A DNA stretch of 9,630 bases, taken from positions 1 to 9,630 of the forward strand of contig CAMDER010000061.1 of assembly GCA_945896935.1 (NCBI GenBank), written 5' to 3'. The stretch is from Bifidobacterium breve (GTDB lineage: Bacteria > Actinomycetota > Acidimicrobiia > Acidimicrobiales > Ilumatobacteraceae). The translations under genes and the position numbers were made by a program. Positions 1 through 6,128 of this stretch are shown here, one piece after another; the stretch's first letter is position 1; every line of letters starts with the position of its first letter. The notes beneath the pieces were generated by a model that was not told where the DNA came from, searched no databases, and worked only from the letters and a program-made list of their open reading frames with translations.

Positions 1-327
1 ATTGACGGGTCGCATCGCACGATTCCGGCCGATTCAAGCGTGCCAGGCATCGTGCATCTCTGTCTGCAGGGCATCGAAAGCGAATCGCTGTTGTACTTGC
101 TTGACGAAGCCGATGTGTGCGCCTCGGCCGCCTCGGCCTGTGCCAGTGGAGCCATGGAGCCATCGCATGTTCTGGCTGCGATGGGACTCACCTCTGATCT
201 CACCATGGGTGCATTACGCCTGAGTTTGGGGCACACCACAACCGAAAATGACATTGATCGGGCGATTGAGGCAATCACCGATGCGGTTGCTCGAATCCGA
301 GCCGTGCAGAATCGCCGTAGCCTGTAA
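1..327 (+). CDS. iscS: Cysteine desulfurase (IscS/NifS family), C-terminal part, 5' end outside window
   Basis: PLP-dependent enzyme that removes sulfur from L-cysteine, leaving a persulfide on a catalytic cysteine that is passed to acceptors such as MnmA. The frame is open from base 1, giving 108 residues before TAA at 325-327. The visible part holds the catalytic-cysteine loop SACASG followed by EPSHVLAAMG (Cys47 of the fragment, codon 139-141), which matches the active-site loop of IscS-type desulfurases. It also holds the C-terminal signature ALRLSLG followed by a T-x-x-D-I-D pattern. The PLP lysine and most of the fold lie upstream, outside the window. mnmA starts at base 331, so the two are almost certainly cotranscribed and functionally linked in tRNA thiolation. 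The symbol is assigned by family and neighbour; nifS-like or csd-like naming would also be defensible. Confidence 0.93.
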   Translation: MDGSHRTIPADSSVPGIVHLCLQGIESESLLYLLDEADVCASAASACASGAMEPSHVLAAMGLTSDLTMGALRLSLGHTTTENDIDRAIEAITDAVARIRAVQNRRSL

Positions 328-330
328 GCC

Positions 331-1413
331 ATGAAGGTTTTGGTCGCGATGTCGGGTGGCGTTGATTCGTCGGTTGCTGCTGCATTGTTGCTTGAACAGG
401 GTCATGACGTTGTCGGTGTGACGATGCGACTCTGGGGTGGCGACAGCGACACCGGTTGTTGCAGTGTGAGCGATGTTGACGATGCCCGTCGAGTTGCTCA
501 GCAACTCGGAATCGATCACTTGGTCTTTAACTTCACTGAAGATTTTCATCGCAATGTGGTTGAGCCATACATCAACGACCACGCCATCGGTATCACGCCT
601 AACCCGTGTATCGAATGCAACCGTCACCTGAAGTTTGATCGTTTGCACGAGCGCGGCATTGTTCTGGGTTTTGATGCAGTGGCCACTGGACACCACGCGC
701 GAGTTGTGCAAGAAGACGATGTCTGGAAACTGGTTCGCGGTCACGACATGGCTAAAGATCAGAGCTACGTCGTGCACATGATGGATCAACATCAGTTGTC
801 ACGCACGTTGTTTCCGGTTGGCGAAATGACCAAGACTGTTGTACGTGAACACGCAACGCGTCTTGGTATGCGTACCGCCAACAAACCCGACAGTCAAGAT
901 GTGTGTTTCATTACTTCGGCGAAAGATAACGAGGGCCGTAGCGGCCGTGTGAGTTTCATCGGTCGTCGTATTCCGCTGAACCCTGCTGTCGTCGTCGATG
1001 AATTGGGTAACGAACTTGGTTCAGTTGAATCAGTTGAACTCGTCACGCTTGGTCAGCGCCGCGGAGTTGCGGGCGGTGGCGGCACGAAGCGTTTCGTCGT
1101 TGATATCGATGTTCCTGGTCGAAAAGTTGTTGTCGGACCCGAGTCGATGTTGATGGTCGATCATGAGGTCGTTGAAAACGTGGTCTGGAGTAACGAACCA
1201 TATGTTGGCGCGGCTCGCGTGCAGTGCAGCGCTCATGGCGAACCCCGTTCGGCGGTTTTGTCGGTTGACGATGCTGGGCGAGTAATCACCACATGGACCG
1301 AACCCCAGCGACGCATCTCGCCAGGCCAAAGTGCAGTCTTTTACGATGCCGATGATCGATTTGTATTGGGTGGCGGTTTAGTTACGCGCTCGGTGCAGAT
1401 GTCAAATCAATAA
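331..1413 (+). CDS. mnmA: tRNA-specific 2-thiouridylase MnmA (TrmU)
   Basis: Cytoplasmic enzyme that adenylates and thiolates U34 in the wobble position of tRNAs for Lys, Glu and Gln, using sulfur from a cysteine desulfurase. The 360-residue length is usual for the family. The ATP-binding PP-loop SGGVDSS is at residues 8-14. The two catalytic cysteines are visible: Cys96 in NPCIECN (91-97) and Cys192 in DSQDVCFI. Other family motifs are ATGHHAR (118-124), KDQSYV (142-147) and GQRRG (241-245), and the C-terminal beta-barrel ends with SPGQSAVFY and LGGG. The TGCC-S-V-x-D-x-x-DARR stretch near residue 41 resembles actinobacterial homologues. The ATG at 331 follows the desulfurase stop by three bases without a strong Shine-Dalgarno, so translational coupling is likely. 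The 3' end overlaps the convergent gene at 1382-2266 by 32 bases. Confidence 0.97.
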   Translation: MKVLVAMSGGVDSSVAAALLLEQGHDVVGVTMRLWGGDSDTGCCSVSDVDDARRVAQQLGIDHLVFNFTEDFHRNVVEPYINDHAIGITPNPCIECNRHLKFDRLHERGIVLGFDAVATGHHARVVQEDDVWKLVRGHDMAKDQSYVVHMMDQHQLSRTLFPVGEMTKTVVREHATRLGMRTANKPDSQDVCFITSAKDNEGRSGRVSFIGRRIPLNPAVVVDELGNELGSVESVELVTLGQRRGVAGGGGTKRFVVDIDVPGRKVVVGPESMLMVDHEVVENVVWSNEPYVGAARVQCSAHGEPRSAVLSVDDAGRVITTWTEPQRRISPGQSAVFYDADDRFVLGGGLVTRSVQMSNQ

Positions 1414-2266
1414 GCGCGCGCCCCGGTCGGTTGGGGCACACTCGCATTGACTTCACATGAATGGCTGAGCCGCCGGGGGTCTTGGGGGTTGCAGCAAAGA
1501 CCACGGTGTCAAAATCTTTCAGCGTGATCACCAATCCAACGCCTGCACACTTTCCACTTAAGTCGGCTGCATCTGATTGCGCCGTTTCAATGCCAATATT
1601 GATGACTGCATTGTGCATGAACATCGCAGTTTCGGCAAGTACGACATGATCGTGAATGACGAGGCCCGATGGCACCGAAACCAGCCAACGTCGAGAAAAG
1701 CGGTGGAAGCGCCGAGGCAAAGCAATGGTGAGCAGTAATGCGACGATTGCGACGATGGCACCAAGAATTAATGCATCGCTGGCCAGCAAATTGATCGCAA
1801 CAATGGTGAGCGCAACCCACACCAACCAACTGAGAACTTGTACAACCAACATTGCTGGTGGGCAGCGCAGCAGAAAACGACGTTCGTCGCCGTATGCCGC
1901 AAGTTGCACGAATGAATTACCGATCTCGGCACTCATGACTAACAAACTTGCGAGAACCGATATTGCCAATGCGCCAGCAACCCCACTCGACATACCGACG
2001 GCGATGGCCACGGCACCCCCGATGACCGAAATTGATGGAAGCGCAAGCCGAATTGCGGTCAGTGCCGTACTCGATGGCACCAATGTGCTCAACAGCGCGA
2101 TTGACCACAGCGCCCAAATCAGAACCGTGGAACAAGTTCCAGTGACAGACGACATCTGTTGAAGTGCATTGTTCAGAAATGGAACGGTGAGGCCCGTCGC
2201 AACAACGCTCAGTCGACTGGCCCACAAGAGCACAAGAGTCAGGTTGTTGCCGTCTTTCCTTCCCAT
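1382..2266 (-). CDS. Polytopic membrane protein with soluble C-terminal domain, function unknown
   Basis: 294 residues; I cannot assign a function. The first two thirds are strongly hydrophobic, with about five or six probable membrane segments near residues 10-32, 46-64, 74-92, 96-114, 137-160 and 163-184. Between the fourth and fifth lies a polar stretch, AAYGDERRFLLRCPP (residues 123-137), that looks like a conserved cytoplasmic loop. A basic junction (RRFHRFSRR, 185-193) leads into a soluble domain of about 100 residues beginning WLVSVPSGLVIHDHVVL. From memory, this YGDERR...RRWLV-VP-G-V-HD pattern recurs in uncharacterised actinobacterial membrane proteins; I could not check this. An in-frame TGA lies one codon upstream of the ATG at 2266, so no earlier start is possible, and no strong ribosome site is visible. 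The gene diverges from the MetE-like gene and converges on mnmA, overlapping its last 32 bases. Confidence 0.8.
   Translation of the reverse strand: MGRKDGNNLTLVLLWASRLSVVATGLTVPFLNNALQQMSSVTGTCSTVLIWALWSIALLSTLVPSSTALTAIRLALPSISVIGGAVAIAVGMSSGVAGALAISVLASLLVMSAEIGNSFVQLAAYGDERRFLLRCPPAMLVVQVLSWLVWVALTIVAINLLASDALILGAIVAIVALLLTIALPRRFHRFSRRWLVSVPSGLVIHDHVVLAETAMFMHNAVINIGIETAQSDAADLSGKCAGVGLVITLKDFDTVVFAATPKTPGGSAIHVKSMRVCPNRPGRALIDLTSAPSA
1420..1437. terminator. Possible stem-loop just after mnmA stop
   Basis: GCCCC at 1420-1424 can pair with GGGGC at 1433-1437, and two G-T pairs would shorten the loop to TCGG. It begins 7 bases after the mnmA stop codon. There is no T-run behind it, and the same bases encode the C-terminal tail of the minus-strand gene. 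A role in 3'-end formation is therefore only a suggestion. Confidence 0.25.
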
Positions 2267-2413
2267 ATCTCAAGCGTTACCGATAGACGAGGCGTTCGTG
2301 CAATTTGACGGATGGGCAGAGCACAATTTTTCAAGAAAGCGCAAGGTCGTTCCTCCAACTGTGTCCACAGCGTGTCACCCTGCTACGAAAGTGGTGTGGA
2401 AGGCGGCGAAACG
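2267..2413. promoter_or_regulatory. Divergent intergenic region between membrane protein and MetE-like gene
   Basis: These 147 bases separate two divergently read genes and must hold a promoter for each if they are transcribed independently. The plus frame of the MetE-like gene is open back to an ATG at 2312, but the extra 34 residues (cysteine- and lysine-containing, no family similarity that I recognise) look non-coding. I see no convincing -35/-10 pair. A TTGACG at 2305-2310 could be a -35 element, but nothing good sits 16-18 bases downstream. Confidence 0.4.
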
Positions 2414-3430
2414 ATGCAGATACCAACAGTGCACAAGCATCTACTGGGCGGAGTCGCTACCGGAATCGGCAGCCTTCCACACCGTGATGCTCGAGAAGCT
2501 GCCGAGTTCGCCTTCTTCGCGACTCCCGAACTTCCGTGTATTCCAAGCCTGCCTCGTCGCTCGCCAGCCGAAGCAATGATCGCTCAAGCAGTTGTTGGCA
2601 TTCGTGGTATCAGCATTGGTCAATACGGTTCATTGATGGTTGACGTGTCACGTATTGATCCTTTGGCCGATGTGAAGACCGATCTTGATCATGATGCTTA
2701 TGCCGGTCTGCGCACCTTTCTTGAATTTGCGCAGGGCTACACCGGTCCGGTGAAGTGGCAGTTCACTGGCCCAGTCACGTTGGGTCTCGCACTCATTCGT
2801 GCTGGCGTGCCGATGCACATTGCTTTCGAAGTTGCGGTTCGCACAGTTCGCACTCATGTCCGCAATATCTACGATGCAGTTGAATCGGCTCTGCCGTCAA
2901 GTGCACAAGTGGTGTTTATTGACGAACCCGAACTGGGCGATCTGATGGACGATGCTTTCCCCATTGCGCCCGACACGGCCATTGATTTGATGTCTGGCGC
3001 ATTGGCTGCCGTCGAACGTGAAGGATTGGTCGGTTTACATTGCTGTGCCGATGTTGATGGGGCATCACTCTTATCTTCGGGTCCGGCGATATTGAGCATT
3101 CCAGTAAATGACAATTTAAAAAACTACGCCGGCTTCATTGCCAAATTTCTCGAAAGTGGCGGAGTCGTGGCGTGGGGTGCAGTAGCGACCGATGGTCCAC
3201 TGATGCCAAGTGCCGATCGTGCCTGGAAAAAGCTGTCGTCATTATGGTGCGAATTGGTGCAAGGTGGGTGTGACGCGCAAAAGTTGCGCCAACAGTCATT
3301 GGTGACACCGGCGTGTGGTTTGGCAATGCACTCTGAAGATTCGGCGGCCCAGATTTTTATGCAAGTGCGCGACATCGGTGAACGAGTTCGTACCCAGGCT
3401 TTGGCGACCCGACTCACCGTCGGTGCATGA
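2414..3430 (+). CDS. Stand-alone MetE C-terminal-domain (UROD/MetE-like) protein
   Basis: 338 residues, corresponding to the catalytic C-terminal half of cobalamin-independent methionine synthase without the N-terminal half. Visible motifs, numbered from the ATG at 2414, are GIGSLPH (17-23, like the TIGSFPQT substrate segment of MetE), IDEPEL (169-174), LHCCAD (208-213, offering the H-x-C zinc ligands His209 and Cys211) and TPACGLA (298-304, with the last zinc ligand Cys301). By hand alignment, the position of the third MetE zinc ligand (a Glu in E. coli) falls at about Pro230, so metal binding may differ. The start at 2414 is preferred to ATG 2312 because GGAAGG precedes it and family similarity begins there. 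ligA follows after 27 bases, an actinobacterial pairing. Members are often labelled methionine synthase, but the methyl donor and true reaction are not established, so I give no symbol. Confidence 0.85.
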   Translation: MQIPTVHKHLLGGVATGIGSLPHRDAREAAEFAFFATPELPCIPSLPRRSPAEAMIAQAVVGIRGISIGQYGSLMVDVSRIDPLADVKTDLDHDAYAGLRTFLEFAQGYTGPVKWQFTGPVTLGLALIRAGVPMHIAFEVAVRTVRTHVRNIYDAVESALPSSAQVVFIDEPELGDLMDDAFPIAPDTAIDLMSGALAAVEREGLVGLHCCADVDGASLLSSGPAILSIPVNDNLKNYAGFIAKFLESGGVVAWGAVATDGPLMPSADRAWKKLSSLWCELVQGGCDAQKLRQQSLVTPACGLAMHSEDSAAQIFMQVRDIGERVRTQALATRLTVGA

Positions 3431-3457
3431 ACCAGAGTTTCATCCCCGAACTAGAGT

Positions 3458-5524
3458 GTGAGCGTGAGCGCCACTGAACGACATGCTGAGTTACGGTCGC
3501 TCATCGCCTATCACCGCGAGCGCTACTACCGCGACGATTCTCCCGAAATTAGTGATGCTGAATACGACGAACTTGACCGCGAAATCCACGAACTTGAATT
3601 TGCTTACCCCGAACTACGAAGCACCGATTCGCCAACGCAAACCGTAGGGACCGAAATCGCCGAGACTTTCTCGACCGTTGAGCATCGCGTCCCGATGACC
3701 AGTCTCGACAACGCGATGGATAGCAGCGAATTGTCGGCGTGGGGCGAACGTGCCGCCAAAGGATTGGCCGAAGACGCAGTTATCCAATATGCATGTGAGT
3801 TGAAGATTGACGGACTAGCGCTCAGCTTGCGTTATGAAAACGGCGTGTTAGTTCAAGCCGCCACGCGCGGTGATGGTCGCTTTGGTGAAGATGTCACGGC
3901 CAATGTTTTCACGATTGATGTAGTGCCCAAGAAATTGATCTCTCTTTCAAAAGCGAAAATTCCATCAGTACTTGAGGTGCGCGGTGAGGTGTATTTGCCG
4001 ATTGATGCTTTTGAAAAACTCAAGGCTGCCAAAGAAGCCGAAAACATCGTGCGTATTGCCGCAGGGAAAAAACCCGATCCCGTTCCCGTGAACCCACGCA
4101 ACGCTGGCGCCGGCAGCTTGCGCCAAAAAGATGCGAGTGTGACTGCTGGTCGCGGTTTGGCATTTTGGTCGTATCAATTAGGTGAAGTGATTGGTGGACC
4201 CGATTTCACATCGCATCACGCGACGCTTGATTTCTTACAAGATTTGGGTTTCCCTGTGAACCCGAATATTGCCTTGGTCAATTCAATGGATGACGTCACG
4301 GCTTATTGCGAAAAGTTTCAGAACGATCGCCATGACCTGCCCTACGAAATTGATGGTGTCGTCATCAAAGTTGACGACTTGGCGCAACGCGAAACATTAG
4401 GTTTCACGGCGCGCGCTCCACGTTGGGCAATTGCCTTTAAGTTTCCGCCCGAAGAACGCACGACTTTGCTCAAAGACATTCAGATTTCAGTTGGGCGCAC
4501 CGGTCGTGTCACGCCATTCGCAGTACTTGAATCGGTTTTCGTGGGTGGCTCAAACGTTGCAATGGCTACTTTGCACAACGAAGACCAGGTGCGCTTAAAG
4601 GATGTCCGTCCTGGCGACACCGTGACAGTGCGTAAAGCGGGCGATGTCATCCCCGAAGTTGTTGGGCCGGTTTTGTCGCTGCGACCAAAAGGTTCGCAAC
4701 CATGGGTTTTTCCGTCGGTGTGTTCGTGTCCGATGAAAGGTGAACTCACTCGCCCAGACGGTGAAGTGAACATGCGTTGTATCGAACCCAATTGCCCTCA
4801 ACAACGCGACCAACGCATTATTTATTTTGTGTCGCGTGGCGCAATGGATATTGATGGATTCGGTGAACAAACTGTCATTCAACTTTCTGACGCTGGGATC
4901 CTGAGCGATGCTGGCGATATTTACTCGTTGACTGTCGAACAATTGCTGACGCTTGAAGGCTTCGCACAAAAAGGCGCCGAGAAACTCATCGTTGCGATTG
5001 ATGGTTCGAAGACTCGTCCGCTACCAAAACTTTTGACAGCGCTTGGTATCAAGCACCTTGGACCAGCAGCTTCAGAAGCGTTGGCAATTGCCTTTGGCAA
5101 CTTAGATGACATCATGAATGCCACCGAAGACGATTTGGCAACCGTCGATGGTGTTGGGGGAGTCATTGCCAACTCGCTCATCTCGTGGTACTCGCGGCCT
5201 GACAACAAAGTGATCATTGAAAAGTTACGGGCGGCCGGAGTCGAGTTTGGCAACGTTGAAGTTTCGCGTCTGCCGCAAAACTTGGTTGGTAAAAATATTG
5301 TGGTCACCGGCGCGCTTGTCGATTTTGACCGCGATGGTGCCGAACGTGCCATCAAAGATCGCGGTGGTAAGAGCCCAGGCTCGGTGTCAAAGAAAACATT
5401 TGCACTCGTCGTTGGCGCCGAGGCTGGTGCGAGCAAACTCACCAAGGCTCAAGAACTTGGAGTGCCAATTTTGAATGAAGAACAGTTCAAAGTGGTTTTA
5501 GAAACTGGCGCACTTCCCGCCTAA
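3458..5524 (+). CDS. ligA: NAD+-dependent DNA ligase LigA
   Basis: Seals nicks between Okazaki fragments and in repair, using NAD+ to adenylate an active-site lysine. The 688 residues match the usual length and domain order. The Ia domain at the N-terminus binds NMN (YHRERYY, ISDAEYDEL). The nucleotidyltransferase domain has the catalytic CELKIDG (Lys116), TRGDGRFGEDVT, EVRGEVY, NPRNAGAGSLRQ, YEIDGVVIK and AIAFKFPPEE. The OB fold begins near GRTGRVTPFA (347-356). A four-cysteine zinc finger spans 422-446, helix-hairpin-helix motifs about 470-580, and the C-terminal BRCT domain about 605-688 (NIVVTGAL). The first finger cysteines are spaced C-S-C, not the usual C-x-x-C. The start is GTG 3458 or, six bases on, GTG 3464; the nearest purine-rich site, TAGAG at 3452-3456, is better spaced for 3464. 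The gene is probably cotranscribed with the MetE-like gene. gatC/gatA do not follow here. Confidence 0.97.
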   Translation: MSVSATERHAELRSLIAYHRERYYRDDSPEISDAEYDELDREIHELEFAYPELRSTDSPTQTVGTEIAETFSTVEHRVPMTSLDNAMDSSELSAWGERAAKGLAEDAVIQYACELKIDGLALSLRYENGVLVQAATRGDGRFGEDVTANVFTIDVVPKKLISLSKAKIPSVLEVRGEVYLPIDAFEKLKAAKEAENIVRIAAGKKPDPVPVNPRNAGAGSLRQKDASVTAGRGLAFWSYQLGEVIGGPDFTSHHATLDFLQDLGFPVNPNIALVNSMDDVTAYCEKFQNDRHDLPYEIDGVVIKVDDLAQRETLGFTARAPRWAIAFKFPPEERTTLLKDIQISVGRTGRVTPFAVLESVFVGGSNVAMATLHNEDQVRLKDVRPGDTVTVRKAGDVIPEVVGPVLSLRPKGSQPWVFPSVCSCPMKGELTRPDGEVNMRCIEPNCPQQRDQRIIYFVSRGAMDIDGFGEQTVIQLSDAGILSDAGDIYSLTVEQLLTLEGFAQKGAEKLIVAIDGSKTRPLPKLLTALGIKHLGPAASEALAIAFGNLDDIMNATEDDLATVDGVGGVIANSLISWYSRPDNKVIIEKLRAAGVEFGNVEVSRLPQNLVGKNIVVTGALVDFDRDGAERAIKDRGGKSPGSVSKKTFALVVGAEAGASKLTKAQELGVPILNEEQFKVVLETGALPA

Positions 5525-6037
5525 TCACAAAACTTCAAATGACCATTCGTAACTGCGAGCCGCAGCACGTCCTTCTTCGATCTTCCAAAAAATGCACTTA
5601 ACTTCGTGTACTCCAACCGTGTACTTCTCGATGACGGCGCCTTCGGTGGGCTCGAAACGAATCAGCGAATTTCCTTGGTCGTAAATTGCCGTCGGTGGTA
5701 ATTCGATTTGTTGGCCAGGCTTGGCGGCCACGGGAACGAAATCTTCAAGACGCGTTGTGGGGACTTCAATTCCGTCAAGAACCAGTACCGCTTCATAACC
5801 ATCTTGCAAGTTGACACTGATTTCTGTTTGGGACAAAACCTGACGATCATTGGGGGCAGGTGAGATGTCAATGATCTCGTCGGGGTAGCCCAATGCGTCG
5901 CGGCCGGTCGTCGCTGAGTTGAGTCCGAAGATCACAAACATCACGCCGACGAGGATGCCGAGGCTGATGAGCACTGTCTCGAGGTTGATCCGCCGCCGCG
6001 TGGTCGGCTGGATTTCGGGGGCTTGGTCGAGAGTCAC
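5525..6037 (-). CDS. Small single-pass membrane protein with extracytoplasmic domain, possibly Ig-like
   Basis: 170 residues from the GTG at 6037; function not recognised. A short cytoplasmic N-terminus ending TTRRRINLE leads into one membrane helix (about residues 19-39, rich in Ile, Leu, Val and Gly). The positive-inside rule then places the remaining 130 residues outside the membrane. That domain opens with a D-I-S-P-A-P-N-D pattern and ends in SYEWSFEV, a layout like bacterial Ig-like (SbsA/Big_5-type) beta-sandwich domains; this is a tentative resemblance. The frame is open upstream to ATG 6109, but that would add a non-hydrophobic extension and crowd the divergent promoter. GTG 6037 has a GGTGAG nine bases upstream. 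The stop TGA (5525-5527, minus) directly abuts the ligA TAA. The gene diverges from the PASTA kinase homologue with 90 bases between starts, so a shared envelope role is plausible but unproven. Confidence 0.75.
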   Translation of the reverse strand: MTLDQAPEIQPTTRRRINLETVLISLGILVGVMFVIFGLNSATTGRDALGYPDEIIDISPAPNDRQVLSQTEISVNLQDGYEAVLVLDGIEVPTTRLEDFVPVAAKPGQQIELPPTAIYDQGNSLIRFEPTEGAVIEKYTVGVHEVKCIFWKIEEGRAAARSYEWSFEVL

Positions 6038-6114
6038 ATCCCTATTCTCACCGCTAGAGCAGGGTCTTTGCACTTTGGGCGGTTGCCGATGGTCACACAT
6101 TCGCAACAAAACGC

Positions 6115-6128
6115 TAGTTTCGGAGCAA
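6115..6128 (+). promoter_or_regulatory. Possible -10 element for a leaderless transcript of the PASTA kinase homologue
   Basis: TAGTTT at 6115-6120 fits the actinobacterial -10 consensus TANNNT and ends 7 bases before the ATG at 6128, so transcription could begin at or next to the start codon. Leaderless messages are common in Actinomycetota. I see no good -35 hexamer at 16-18 bases, and a GGAG at 6122-6125 only two bases before the ATG is too close to be a good ribosome site. Confidence 0.3.

Noticed and set aside
1656..2162. Long plus-strand frame opposite the membrane protein gene
   Set aside because: Its product is a low-complexity Thr/Ala/Ser/Arg-rich sequence typical of an antisense shadow, whereas the minus-strand product has clear membrane helices and a soluble domain.
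2312..2413. N-terminal extension of the MetE-like protein from ATG 2312
   Set aside because: The extra 34 residues show no family resemblance, and ATG 2414 has a GGAAGG upstream and matches where homologues begin.
4921..5445. 174-codon minus-strand frame inside ligA
   Set aside because: It is opposite the HhH and BRCT domains of ligA, and its Ser/Pro/Ala-rich product looks like an antisense artefact.
6052..6118. CGCTAG present twice (6052-6057 and 6113-6118) in the divergent intergenic region, possible operator pair
   Set aside because: Only six bases are shared, there is no extended dyad, and the 61-base spacing is not a recognised operator layout; chance is sufficient.
6023..6127. N-terminal extension of the kinase homologue to 6023 or 6089
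   Set aside because: It would overlap the start of the divergent gene, and the added residues do not resemble a kinase N-terminus. ATG 6128 fits better.
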